64,000 bases of DNA. Origin: an uncultured Anaeroplasmataceae bacterium (GTDB taxonomy: Bacteria > Bacillota_I > Bacilli_A > Acholeplasmatales > Anaeroplasmataceae). Position 1 is the stretch's first letter. Each line of letters opens with the position of its first letter. The position numbers were made by a program, and so were the translations under genes. The notes beneath the pieces are model-generated. The model made no database searches. It saw only the letters and a program-made list of their open reading frames with translations, and was not told the DNA's origin. The stretch covers positions 62,001-126,000 of the forward strand of contig CAJTTN010000001.1 of the NCBI GenBank assembly GCA_910579215.1, in the 5' to 3' direction. Below are positions 15,712-24,911 of the stretch, one piece after another.

Positions 15712-15915
15712 TTGAGTATGGCAGAAATAAACAGTAGTCAAAAGAAAATAGATTATGAGAAATGGCTAGAAAGTGAAAAAAAGCATAAGGATATGTGTGG
15801 TTCTTATGATTTTTGCAAATATTGTGATAAATCCTTAGAAAATCCATGTGCTCGTGCTGTTGACGCAATTTCTAAGGATAAAAACGAAACATCTTATGTT
15901 AAAAAGAATAAATAA
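15712..15915 (+). CDS. Small cysteine-rich protein, possible metal binder
   Basis: The 67-residue protein contains MCGSYDFCKYCDKSLENPC, giving four Cys (at about residues 29, 35, 38 and 46) in a C-x5-C-x2-C-x7-C pattern, flanked by charged sequence. This suggests a single zinc or redox site. AAGGA is 9 bases from the TTG at 15712 and 15 bases from the ATG at 15718, so the TTG start is slightly favoured. It has its own promoter and terminator, which supports a real gene despite its size. I cannot assign a function. Confidence 0.65.
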   Translation: MSMAEINSSQKKIDYEKWLESEKKHKDMCGSYDFCKYCDKSLENPCARAVDAISKDKNETSYVKKNK

Positions 15916-15949
15916 GCATAGCTAAATCTTGCTGTGCTTTTTATTTTTT
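15914..15949 (+). terminator. Terminator of the small Cys-rich gene
   Basis: AAGCATAGC and GCTGTGCTT form a 9-bp stem with one T-G pair around TAAATCTT, then a T-rich run. Confidence 0.85.
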
Positions 15950-15981
15950 ACTAGTAATTTTATTGCTTTTGCATTATAATA

Positions 15982-16047
15982 GATTTAGCAAAGCTAGCTA
16001 TTCATAGCTAAATCATAAGACTCAGGTATCTTTGAGTCTTTTCTTTT
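15982..16047 (+). promoter_or_regulatory. prfB leader: tandem hairpins ending in a terminator-like stem
   Basis: A TATAAT at 15975-15980 is a possible -10. GATTTAGC (15982-15989) pairs with GCTAAATC (16007-16014). Next, AAGACTCA (16017-16024) pairs with TGAGTCTT (16033-16040), followed by TTTCTTTTG, which looks like an intrinsic terminator 22 bases before the prfB start. Either a read-through terminator or an attenuator of prfB is possible. Confidence 0.5.
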
Positions 16048-16068
16048 GTTTATAAGAGAGGGAAGCCT

Positions 16069-17175
16069 ATGGAAAAATATGAATTGAATAAGTTTATAAC
16101 AGAATATCAGGAAAAGGTAGAAGAGTTAAAGCAGGCTTTATCCATTGATTCTAAAAGAACTGTTTTTAAAGAACTTAGTGATGAGGTTGCCGATTCCACC
16201 TTTTGGAATGATCAAAAGCATGCTCAAACTGTATTAGCCAAGTTTAATTTACTTAAAAATACGCTTACCTCTTTTGATTCGATTCAAAATAAATTAAAAG
16301 AAATTTTAGATTTAAGTAGCCTTGCATCAGAGGATCCAGAGGCTATGGAGCTATTAGAAATTATGATTCCCGAATTGAGGGAGGCTGTTTCAAGACTATC
16401 AGAGGAGGCTCTTTTATCTGGGAAATATGATGCAAATGATTGTATTTTAGAGCTTCATCCTGGTGCTGGTGGTACAGAATCTATGGACTGGGCAGATATG
16501 CTATATCGTATGTACACTAGATTTTCTGCAAAAAAAGGCTTTAAGCTTACTGTGTTAGATTTTTTAGCAGGTGAAGAGGCAGGTATTAAGTCTGTAACGC
16601 TACTTATTCAGGGAAATTATGCGTATGGGTTACTGAAGGCAGAGCGAGGTGTTCATCGCTTGGTAAGAATATCCCCTTTTGATTCTAATGCGAGAAGACA
16701 TACCTCCTTTGTTTCTTGTGATGTTTCTCCGCAAATTCCTGAGGCTGAGGAGGTAGAAGTAAAGGATGAGGATTTAAAAATTGATGTATTTCATTCCTCT
16801 GGGGCAGGAGGGCAATCTGTTAATACAACAGATTCCGCTGTACGAATTACGCATAAGCCCTCTGGTATAGTAGTCACATGCCAAAATGAAAGAAGTCAGC
16901 TTCAGAATCGGGAAGTTGCTATGAAGGTTTTAAAATCAAAGCTTTTAGAAATAGAAATAAAAAAGCAGGAGGAAGAAATGCGTAGTTTAAAGGGAAATCA
17001 GATGGGAATTAATTTTGGCAGTCAAATTAGAAGCTATGTTTTTTGTCCTTATACTTTAGTTAAGGATCATCGTACGGGCTATGAGGTAGGGAATATACAG
17101 TCAGTTATGGATGGAGAAATTGAAGGCTTTATGCTAGCATATTTACGATTTATGGCAGGTAATCAGAATGACTAA
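16069..17175 (+). CDS. prfB: Peptide chain release factor 2
   Basis: RF2 recognises UGA and UAA stop codons and releases the finished chain. The 368-residue sequence carries the stop-codon-reading tripeptide in VRISPFDSNARRH and the universal GGQ in SSGAGGQSVNTTD. The first about 50 residues align end to end with RF2 of other Firmicutes, and the reading frame is continuous from the ATG at 16069, preceded by GAGAGGGAAG. The programmed +1 frameshift (a UGA after about 25 codons) that autoregulates most bacterial prfB genes is therefore absent. Its stop overlaps the YitT gene by 8 bases. Confidence 0.96.
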   Translation: MEKYELNKFITEYQEKVEELKQALSIDSKRTVFKELSDEVADSTFWNDQKHAQTVLAKFNLLKNTLTSFDSIQNKLKEILDLSSLASEDPEAMELLEIMIPELREAVSRLSEEALLSGKYDANDCILELHPGAGGTESMDWADMLYRMYTRFSAKKGFKLTVLDFLAGEEAGIKSVTLLIQGNYAYGLLKAERGVHRLVRISPFDSNARRHTSFVSCDVSPQIPEAEEVEVKDEDLKIDVFHSSGAGGQSVNTTDSAVRITHKPSGIVVTCQNERSQLQNREVAMKVLKSKLLEIEIKKQEEEMRSLKGNQMGINFGSQIRSYVFCPYTLVKDHRTGYEVGNIQSVMDGEIEGFMLAYLRFMAGNQND

Positions 17176-18064
17176 AGATATGATTAAAAAACGTATGATT
17201 CAATATATTTACATTGCGATAGGTGTTATTCTATTAGATTTTGGTTTCTATTTTTTTACAAATCCAGCAAATCTAGTTTTTGGTGGTATGATGGGAATTT
17301 CTATACTTCTTGAGCCCTATTACACACAGCTAGGAAGCTGGTTTACGAATTCTATATTTTTATTTATTGCCAATGGAATTGCTTTAGTAATTGGTGGAAT
17401 TATGTTAGGAAAGGATTTTTTTCTAAAAACGATTTTTTCTTCCTTGTTTTCTCCACTCATTGTGTTTGTTTTTGAAAGAACATGTGATCCTAATTATTTT
17501 TTAAAGGAAGTATCTGAGGGAGGATACTATTTAGTAGCATTATGTATGAGCATAGTAACCTCTGGTGTTGGTTTGGGAATTGCCCTAAAAAATAATGGCA
17601 GTACGGGTGGTTTAGATGTTATTCAAAAAATTATGAGTAAATATATGCATATTCCATATTCTAAAACTATGTACTTTACGGATTGGGTTATTGTTTTAAT
17701 TTCAGGCTTCTCTTTTGCTTCAGGCTTTTCTTATCATATTGAAATTGTACTATATGGAATTGTTGGAGTTTATTGCATTGCTTTACTTATAGATACCATC
17801 GTTTTGCGTGCGAAGGTGAGAAGAACAGCATATATCATTACAGACCATCCTATAGAGGTAAGAAATATGATTTATGAAAAAACAGATCGTGGTGTTACAT
17901 TTGTAGACGCTTATGGAGGCTATACAGGAAATAAAAAGACGATGGTTATTTGTACGATGGAAAAAAATGAGGCTTATAAGGTGAGAGAATATCTTATTGA
18001 AATTGATCCCAATGCCTTTTGCTATATCAGTACTACTAAGGAAATTGTGGGAGATTATGCATGA
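17168..18064 (+). CDS. YitT family membrane protein
   Basis: This 298-residue protein has five or six transmembrane helices in the first about 200 residues, including the glycine-rich NPANLVFGGMMGIS stretch and the GLGIALKNNGSTGGLDVI motif typical of the YitT (DUF161) family, and a soluble C-terminal DUF2179 domain (RGVTFVDAYGGYTG). The transport role of the family is not established. It overlaps prfB by 8 bases and recX by 4 bases, so the three genes form one operon. Confidence 0.92.
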   Translation: MTKDMIKKRMIQYIYIAIGVILLDFGFYFFTNPANLVFGGMMGISILLEPYYTQLGSWFTNSIFLFIANGIALVIGGIMLGKDFFLKTIFSSLFSPLIVFVFERTCDPNYFLKEVSEGGYYLVALCMSIVTSGVGLGIALKNNGSTGGLDVIQKIMSKYMHIPYSKTMYFTDWVIVLISGFSFASGFSYHIEIVLYGIVGVYCIALLIDTIVLRAKVRRTAYIITDHPIEVRNMIYEKTDRGVTFVDAYGGYTGNKKTMVICTMEKNEAYKVREYLIEIDPNAFCYISTTKEIVGDYA

Positions 18065-18636
18065 TCATTTCAGATTTAAAAAAGGTAAAGCCAGGATATT
18101 ATGAATTAAGTATTGAGGAGAAGAAGTATTTAGTTACAGAAGATAGTGTTTTAAAATATCGATTGTTTAAGGGGTATGAAATTTCGCAAAAGCAATTGGA
18201 GGAATGCTTAGTAGAGGATGATTTTTCTAAAATAAAAAACAAAGCTTTTGTTTATTCCTTAAAATATTTAAAAAATGGGTATGAAACAATTCGTTATTTA
18301 GAGGATAGAGGCATCTCATATATAGAGGCTAAAAAAGCAGTAGAAGAAATAAAAAAGGAGGGTAAGCTAAATGAACAAGCTCTTGCAAATGGCATTGCTG
18401 CAGGCTTGGCTAGATCCTCTAATGGACCTTATATGATACGATTTAAACTGAAAAATAGACATTTTGATTCTAATGTTGTGGAAGAGGCACTTTCCTCTCT
18501 AGTAGAAGAGGATATTTTATGGGGGAAGGAAAAGCTATTTAAAAAGGCTGATGCTAGGTATAAGTCCTTATCTAAGATAGAAAAAGATCGTAAAATGAAA
18601 GAGCTTCTATATCGTCATGGATATGAGAGTCTTTAA
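18061..18636 (+). CDS. recX: Regulatory protein RecX
   Basis: RecX binds RecA filaments and limits recombination and the SOS response. The 191-residue protein is made of repeated three-helix units, with typical segments such as ALKYLKN-like SLKYLKNGYETIRYLEDRG and KGISYIEAKKAVEEIKKEG-like sequence, followed by GLARSSNGPYMIRFKLKNR. The ATGA overlap with the preceding gene indicates translational coupling. Length is within the usual Firmicutes range. Confidence 0.85.
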   Translation: MIISDLKKVKPGYYELSIEEKKYLVTEDSVLKYRLFKGYEISQKQLEECLVEDDFSKIKNKAFVYSLKYLKNGYETIRYLEDRGISYIEAKKAVEEIKKEGKLNEQALANGIAAGLARSSNGPYMIRFKLKNRHFDSNVVEEALSSLVEEDILWGKEKLFKKADARYKSLSKIEKDRKMKELLYRHGYESL

Positions 18637-18640
18637 TTAC

Positions 18641-18669
18641 TTGAAATTAGGTATTATATTTAGTATAAT
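18641..18669 (+). promoter_or_regulatory. Promoter of glgB
   Basis: TTGAAA (18641-18646), 17 bases, TATAAT (18664-18669), 48 bases before the start codon. Confidence 0.75.
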
Positions 18670-18717
18670 ACAAGTATAAATGTCTTTTATGTTTAAATTG
18701 AACAATGGGGTGATAGA

Positions 18718-20637
18718 ATGATTAGAGATATTTTAGACTCTACCTTTATGTACTATTTTGATCAAGGAAAGTCTCATGAAGCGTATAAGCTATTTGGGGC
18801 TCACCTTAATAAAGATAAAAATGGGACGATATTAGGCGTTGAGTTTTGTTTGTTTGCACCTAATGCAAAATATGTTTCTGTTGTAGGAGAATGGAATTTT
18901 TTTAATAAGGACCAGGATCCTATGCAAAAAATAGATGATAGTGGTGTATGGTATTTATATCTTGAGGGAGATTTTTTCGAGTGGAAAAGATATAAATTCT
19001 TTATGGTAACAAAATATGGAGAAGAAAAATATAAGGCAGATCCTTATGCCTTTTACTCCGAATTAAGACCTTCAACAGATTCAAAAATTTATGATATTGA
19101 GGGCTATACTTGGCAGGATCAGGATTGGATGTATACCCATCCAAAAACCTATGAGGAGCCAGTATTAATTTATGAGCTACATTTAGGCTCCTGGAAAAGA
19201 AAGGGAGAAGGAGAAAATGATTTTTATAGCGCAAATGAAATCGCTCCAATGCTTATTCCTTATTTAAAACAGTTTGGATATACCCATGTAGAGGTAATGC
19301 CGATTTATGAGCATCCTTTAGATGCATCTTGGGGATATCAAGGTGTTTCTTATTTTTCTGTTTCCTCCAGATATGGTGTTCCAAAGGATTTCATGTGGTT
19401 CGTTGATCAGCTTCATCAAAATGGTATAGGTGTAATTATGGATTGGGTACCTGGTCATATTTGTAAGGATGCACATGGATTATATTTGTTTGATGGTACA
19501 CCTCTATATGATTATGGGGATCCATCAATCAGAGAAAATATTGAATGGGGCACAGCAAATCTTGATTTAGGGAAAGGTATTACACGTTCTTTTCTTTTTT
19601 CCAATGCCTTATTTTATATGAAGTATTTTCATGTGGATGGATTCCGTGTTGATGCTGTAAGCAATCTTTTATATCATATGGGTAATCCTAATCGTGGGGT
19701 AAATGAAGGGGCTTGTAGCTTCTTAAGAGAGCTATCAAATATTTTATTTGGTGTAGATGACCGAATTCTATTAATGGCTGAGGATTCCTCTAGCTTCCCT
19801 AATGTAACTAAACCAACGAGTATAGGTGGAATTGGCTTCAATTATAAATGGGATATGGGATGGATGAATGATACCTTAAAGTATTTTAAATTAGATCCTA
19901 TCTATCGAAAATACCATCATCATCAGCTAACCTTCAGTATGATGTACTATTATAATGAGCAATTTGTTTTACCATTTTCTCATGATGAAGTAGTTCATAT
20001 GAAGGGCTCCCTTTTAAATAAAATGCCAGGAGATTACTGGCAGCAATTTGCAAACTATCGATTACTGATGGGTTATATGATGACTCACCCTGGTAAAAAG
20101 CTATTATTTATGGGAAATGAGCTTGCTCCATATAGTGAATGGGCTTTTTATAAAGGATTGGATTGGAATTTACTAGAGTATCCAAGTCATGATTCTGCGT
20201 ATCATTATATGCAAGATTTAACCAAGCTATATAAAAGTTCTAAATGCTTATATGAATTAGATTATAGCTATGATGGCTTTAGATACATGGATGCAGATAA
20301 TGCAGATCAATCTCTGTATATCTATGCTCGTTTTGCAAAGAATAAGGATGATCACTATGTAATCGTAATGAATTGTACGCCGAATACGTATCATAACTAC
20401 AAGATAGGCGTACCCTCAGCAATGGATTATATAGAAGTTATGAATAGTGATAAGGATATTTATGGAGGCTCAAATTGTGTCAATCCTGCAAGACTAGTTA
20501 GTCAAGAGGAAAATTGGAAAAATGAAAATAATATCATCTTTTTAAATATTCCTCCTCTAGGTATCACAATATTGAAACCAAAGAAAAAAGTAAAGCCAAG
20601 AACAAAGCAGCCTAAAATTTCACCTTTTGTCAAATAA
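18718..20637 (+). CDS. glgB: 1,4-alpha-glucan branching enzyme
   Basis: This 639-residue GH13 enzyme makes the alpha-1,6 branch points of glycogen. It has an N-terminal CBM48 module (FCLFAPNAKYVSVVGEWN), the catalytic barrel with MDWVPGH (region I), the nucleophile Asp in FRVDAVSNLLY (region II), the acid-base Glu in LMAEDSSSFP (region III) and SHDEVVHMKGSL (region IV), and a C-terminal all-beta domain with a basic tail. It is followed by glycogen phosphorylase with a separate promoter. No glycogen synthase or ADP-glucose enzymes are within this window. Confidence 0.96.
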   Translation: MIRDILDSTFMYYFDQGKSHEAYKLFGAHLNKDKNGTILGVEFCLFAPNAKYVSVVGEWNFFNKDQDPMQKIDDSGVWYLYLEGDFFEWKRYKFFMVTKYGEEKYKADPYAFYSELRPSTDSKIYDIEGYTWQDQDWMYTHPKTYEEPVLIYELHLGSWKRKGEGENDFYSANEIAPMLIPYLKQFGYTHVEVMPIYEHPLDASWGYQGVSYFSVSSRYGVPKDFMWFVDQLHQNGIGVIMDWVPGHICKDAHGLYLFDGTPLYDYGDPSIRENIEWGTANLDLGKGITRSFLFSNALFYMKYFHVDGFRVDAVSNLLYHMGNPNRGVNEGACSFLRELSNILFGVDDRILLMAEDSSSFPNVTKPTSIGGIGFNYKWDMGWMNDTLKYFKLDPIYRKYHHHQLTFSMMYYYNEQFVLPFSHDEVVHMKGSLLNKMPGDYWQQFANYRLLMGYMMTHPGKKLLFMGNELAPYSEWAFYKGLDWNLLEYPSHDSAYHYMQDLTKLYKSSKCLYELDYSYDGFRYMDADNADQSLYIYARFAKNKDDHYVIVMNCTPNTYHNYKIGVPSAMDYIEVMNSDKDIYGGSNCVNPARLVSQEENWKNENNIIFLNIPPLGITILKPKKKVKPRTKQPKISPFVK

Positions 20638-20661
20638 TGAAACGCTTTCTTTTTCTATGTG

Positions 20662-20691
20662 TTGAAAGAACTTTTTTAAATATGCTATAAT
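20662..20691 (+). promoter_or_regulatory. Promoter of glgP
   Basis: TTGAAA (20662-20667), 18 bases, TATAAT (20686-20691) with an extended TGC. Confidence 0.75.
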
Positions 20692-20723
20692 ACAAAAGGA
20701 ATTTAACTTTGGAGGAATGAAAA

Positions 20724-23147
20724 ATGAATTATCCGAACTTTAAGGATGTTAAAACATTTAAGAATGCATTTATTCAAAATGTTGAAAACAAGTATGCAAT
20801 TGAATTTGCAGATTCTACTAGCTATCAGCAATATGTTGTTTTAGGGGAAATGCTTAGAATGTATATTGCTAAGGATTGGCATGAAACGATTAAAAAAACT
20901 AAGAATCTTAAAGCACGTCAAGTATATTACTTTTCCATGGAATTTTTGATGGGAAGAATGGTAACAAATAATCTTATGAATGCAGGGGTTTATCCTATTG
21001 TGAAGAAGGCCTTTGAGGAATTAGGAATAGACTTAAATGAGGTTGAACATCAGGAAACAGATGCAGGTTTAGGAAATGGTGGTTTAGGCCGTCTTGCTGC
21101 TTGCTTTATGGATTCAGTAGCTTCTTTAGGGCTTCCGGTTCATGGAAATTGTATTCGTTATCGTTACGGTTTTTTTGAACAGGGAATTCGTAATGGCTAT
21201 CAGGTAGAGCATCCAGATCGTTGGCTAAAGGATGTAAATGTTTGGGAAGTACGTAAGGATGAGGAATCTGTAGAAATCCCATTTTATGGCTATATTGATA
21301 TTTCTAGTGAGAATGGACGTTTGGTTGTTAAACATAGAAATGCAGAGTATGTAAAGGCGGTCCCTTATGATGTACCAATCATCGGAGATGGAAATCATAT
21401 TGTTAATACGCTTCGCTTATGGAGTGCAGAGCCTGCTTCAGTATATCCTGATAATGCGTTTGAATACCATAGAAATTTACGCGAAATTTCATCTATGCTT
21501 TATCCAAATGATGATACAGAGGAAGGAAAAATATTGCGTTTAAAGCAACAATATTTCTTTGTATCTGCAGGAATTAAGTCTGCAATCCGTAGACATAAAG
21601 AAATTTTTAAAAGCTGTAAAAATTTAGATAAAAAGCTTTGCTTCCATATCAATGATACCCATCCAGCCTTGATTGTACCTGAGTTAATGCGTATTCTTGT
21701 AGATGAAGAGCAAATTCCATGGGATGATGCTTGGAATATAACTAAGAATTGCTGTGCTTATACAAATCATACCATTTTAGCAGAAGCCTTAGAAAAATGG
21801 CCTGTTCATTTATTTAAAAGACTTTTGCCAAGAATATTTACGATAACTGAAGAGATTAATCGTCGTTTATTAATCGAGATTGCAAGTAAATATGGCGAGG
21901 ATGCCCCTCAGATTTATCAAATGGCTATCGTAAAGGATAATACAGTTCATATGGCAAATATGGCTATTGCTGGGTCCTTTAGTGTCAATGGAGTGGCTGA
22001 GCTACATACAGAGATTTTAAAAAATATTGAAATGAAGGTTTTCAATGAATATTATCCTAAAAAGTTCAATAATAAAACGAATGGTATTACACACCGTCGT
22101 TGGTGCTTGCATATCAATCCTGAATTGGTAAATATTTTAAATGAATATTGTGGAACAGAATGGGTTAAGAATCCTGATTTATTTGAAAAGCTATTACCCT
22201 ATGCAGATGATCCACAACTTCAAGAAAAGTTTATTCAAATGAAGCGTGCTCGTAAGCAGGCACTTGCGAATATGATTTATAAATCTCAAGGCGTTAGTTT
22301 AGATACAAATTCTATTTTTGATGTTCAAGTAAAGCGTCTTCATGAATATAAACGTCAATTAATGAATGCCCTACATGTTATGGCTGTATACAATCGTTTA
22401 AAAACAGATGTAGAATTTAGGAAAAACTATCATCCACATAGCTTTATTTTTGGGGCAAAAAGTGCTCCAAGCTATGTATTTGCTAAAAAGGTTATCAAAT
22501 TAATTAATACGATTGCAGATAAGGTTAATAATGATTATGAAACAAATCGTTATTTAAAGGTGGTATTTGTTGTTAACTACAATGTTACCTATGCTGAAAC
22601 TATTATGCCTGCTGCAAACGTTTCTGAGCAGATTTCTACAGCTTCTAAGGAAGCCTCTGGTACAGGTAATATGAAATTTATGATGAATGGAGCTATTACC
22701 TGTGGTACTTTGGATGGTGCTAACGTTGAAATTAAGGATCTTGTTGGAGAGGATAATATCGTAATCTTTGGTATGAATGCAAAAGAAGTTACAGATTTAT
22801 ACCAAGATGGAGGCTATAACCCAATGGAAATTTATGAAAATAATCCTGTTTTACATGAGGTTATTGATCAGTTAACCAATGGATTCTTTGAAAATGTTGC
22901 TCCAGATGAATTTAATGATATTCGTGATAATTTACTATATCGTGATCCTTATTTGGTATTAAAGGATTTTGATTCCTATGCTAAGGCACAGGAGGAGATT
23001 AATGAACTCTATAAGGATACTAAGAAATGGGTTCATATGTCCATTGTTAATGTGGCAAAATCTGGATTCTTTACTACAGATCGTACAATGCGTCAATATA
23101 ATGAGGATATTTGGAAGGTTGAACCAATTGTCACAGAAGTAGAATAA
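20724..23147 (+). CDS. glgP: Glycogen/starch phosphorylase
   Basis: The 807-residue GT35 enzyme releases glucose-1-phosphate from alpha-1,4-glucan. Diagnostic segments are YFSMEFLMGR near the N-terminus, the GLGNGGLGRLAACF glycine loop, NDTHPAL, and the PLP site EASGTGNMKFMMNGA with the Schiff-base lysine. GGAGG lies 8 bases before the ATG. Together with glgB it supports glycogen turnover, possibly as a reserve for sporulation. Confidence 0.97.
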   Translation: MNYPNFKDVKTFKNAFIQNVENKYAIEFADSTSYQQYVVLGEMLRMYIAKDWHETIKKTKNLKARQVYYFSMEFLMGRMVTNNLMNAGVYPIVKKAFEELGIDLNEVEHQETDAGLGNGGLGRLAACFMDSVASLGLPVHGNCIRYRYGFFEQGIRNGYQVEHPDRWLKDVNVWEVRKDEESVEIPFYGYIDISSENGRLVVKHRNAEYVKAVPYDVPIIGDGNHIVNTLRLWSAEPASVYPDNAFEYHRNLREISSMLYPNDDTEEGKILRLKQQYFFVSAGIKSAIRRHKEIFKSCKNLDKKLCFHINDTHPALIVPELMRILVDEEQIPWDDAWNITKNCCAYTNHTILAEALEKWPVHLFKRLLPRIFTITEEINRRLLIEIASKYGEDAPQIYQMAIVKDNTVHMANMAIAGSFSVNGVAELHTEILKNIEMKVFNEYYPKKFNNKTNGITHRRWCLHINPELVNILNEYCGTEWVKNPDLFEKLLPYADDPQLQEKFIQMKRARKQALANMIYKSQGVSLDTNSIFDVQVKRLHEYKRQLMNALHVMAVYNRLKTDVEFRKNYHPHSFIFGAKSAPSYVFAKKVIKLINTIADKVNNDYETNRYLKVVFVVNYNVTYAETIMPAANVSEQISTASKEASGTGNMKFMMNGAITCGTLDGANVEIKDLVGEDNIVIFGMNAKEVTDLYQDGGYNPMEIYENNPVLHEVIDQLTNGFFENVAPDEFNDIRDNLLYRDPYLVLKDFDSYAKAQEEINELYKDTKKWVHMSIVNVAKSGFFTTDRTMRQYNEDIWKVEPIVTEVE

Positions 23148-23176
23148 GAAGGATGCAAATCCTTCTTTTTCTTCAA
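23147..23176 (+). terminator. Terminator of glgP
   Basis: AGAAGGAT-GCAA-ATCCTTCT forms an 8-bp stem with a 4-base loop, then TTTTCTTC. Confidence 0.85.
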
Positions 23177-23192
23177 AGAGAGGAAGAAGAAT

Positions 23193-24911
23193 ATGATTGA
23201 ATTAACTAAATTAAAGCAAATAGAAGAAGATGTGGATAAACTTGCTAAAAAAACACATATCTTTTCATTGCTTCGTTTTTGTATATGTATTTGTGCAATA
23301 ATTTCTATCGTCTGTTTATTATGCTTAGATAATTTTGTTCTTTATTTAAGCTTGAGTTTATTTTTCATTTTAGCATTGATTGGATTTGCTATAGGAACAA
23401 ATCCGATTTACTATCAGTTAAAGCTTAAGAAAAACTTAGAATATATTTATAAGCGTCATGAAAATAGAAGAAATATGAGTTACCAAAGCTTTACAAGTAA
23501 TGGAAGAGAGCTGATTAATTATCAGGACTTTAAGGAATTGGATTTAGATTTATTAGGACCAAGATCCTTATATCAGTATCTTTGTATTGCCAAATCCAAA
23601 GCAGGAAAAGAAAAATTAGCGAAACAGCTTACGTTTCCAGAGCATAAAAATGAAGCATTTAAAAAGTGTGTTCATGCTCTTGCTAAGGAAGAGGGAGTTT
23701 TCCAATTAGAGGCATCCTTGCAGCAAATGGATAAGGAGGCACAGGAATGTGATCAGGAGGAAATGATGTCTATTGCTAGAAAAAGGATTGGCATCCCTTG
23801 GTACGCCATAGTCCTTTGTATTTTATCCTATGTAGCCTTAATCATCACTTCTATCCTACTTGTACTTAATGGAATCACTCCTTACTATATCATATTTTTT
23901 ATCCCCTTGAATTTTATAATCGTTAAGAAGTGCTTAAAGAGTGTGGTGTTTGCTTTTCCTGCGACACGCTATGCTAATCTTTTAGGAGTTTACAAGAGAT
24001 TGGCTAAAGATATTACAAGCTTTCCTTTAGAGGATCCTTATTTTAAAGATTTGCAGAAAATTATACAGGAGCAATATACATCCTTAGTTAAGTTTTGTCA
24101 TATTTTTGAAATGTTATCCTATAGAAAAAATATTTTACTTTCCCTTTTAGGAAATGGATTATTTTATTTGGATTATATTCTTAGTCTCCGATACAATGCC
24201 TTTAGTAGGCACTTAGAATCAATTGAAGAATGCTTACATGCATTTTCTGAAATTGAGTTAATGCTTTCTTTAGCTGTGATTGGTATGGATAATGAAATTT
24301 ATTCTATTCCCATTTTGGACTCCTCCTTCAGAATAGAAGAGGGATATCATCCTTTGGTTAAAAATTGCGTGCCAAATAGTTTGAATTTTGAAGAAGGAAT
24401 CATTTTAACAGGGAGTAATATGTCTGGAAAAACTACGTTTATGCGTATGCTTGGTGTAAATCAAATTCTTGCTAATGCTGGGGGAATTGTCTGTGCTAAG
24501 TCCTTTCATACGCAACATCTTCAAGTTTTAACCTCCCTTCGAGCAAACGATATGCTACAGGAGGGGATATCTACCTTTTATGCAGAAGTCAATCGCATGA
24601 AAAAAATCATGGAAGAAAGTAAAACAGGAAAAACGCTAGTTCTCATTGATGAAATATTTAAGGGAACGAATGCAAAGGATAGAATTTATGCAGCACAGGA
24701 AATTATAAAAAAGCTCAATTCTTATGGGGTATATTTTTTGATAACAACCCATGATTTTGAGCTTTGTGAGACTGAAAATATTTTAAATTATCATTTTGAT
24801 GAAGAATATTTAGAGAATAAAATTACGTTTGACTATAAGCTTAAGCCAGGGAAATGTCAAAAAACAAATGCAATATATTTGCTTAAGCTTGCTGGTGTTT
24901 TAGAAAATTAA
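23193..24911 (+). CDS. Membrane-anchored MutS-family ATPase
   Basis: The 572-residue protein has two transmembrane helices near residues 25-75 and a second hydrophobic pair near 200-245, then a MutS core/clamp-like helical region and a C-terminal MutS domain V ATPase: Walker A TGSNMSGKTT, a STFYAEV segment, Walker B LVLIDEIFKGTN and TTHDFEL. It lacks the mismatch-recognition domain, so it is not MutS1, and it lacks the Smr domain of MutS2. Such membrane MutS-like proteins are common in Firmicutes and Bacteroidetes, with unknown function. The C-terminal 29 bases overlap the convergent HAD gene. Confidence 0.85.
   Translation: MIELTKLKQIEEDVDKLAKKTHIFSLLRFCICICAIISIVCLLCLDNFVLYLSLSLFFILALIGFAIGTNPIYYQLKLKKNLEYIYKRHENRRNMSYQSFTSNGRELINYQDFKELDLDLLGPRSLYQYLCIAKSKAGKEKLAKQLTFPEHKNEAFKKCVHALAKEEGVFQLEASLQQMDKEAQECDQEEMMSIARKRIGIPWYAIVLCILSYVALIITSILLVLNGITPYYIIFFIPLNFIIVKKCLKSVVFAFPATRYANLLGVYKRLAKDITSFPLEDPYFKDLQKIIQEQYTSLVKFCHIFEMLSYRKNILLSLLGNGLFYLDYILSLRYNAFSRHLESIEECLHAFSEIELMLSLAVIGMDNEIYSIPILDSSFRIEEGYHPLVKNCVPNSLNFEEGIILTGSNMSGKTTFMRMLGVNQILANAGGIVCAKSFHTQHLQVLTSLRANDMLQEGISTFYAEVNRMKKIMEESKTGKTLVLIDEIFKGTNAKDRIYAAQEIIKKLNSYGVYFLITTHDFELCETENILNYHFDEEYLENKITFDYKLKPGKCQKTNAIYLLKLAGVLEN

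Noticed and set aside
16024..16036. AGGTATCTTTGA upstream of prfB, which looks like the RF2 programmed-frameshift site.
   Set aside because: It lies before the prfB start, within the loop and right arm of a terminator-like hairpin, and the RF2 N-terminus is complete without it.
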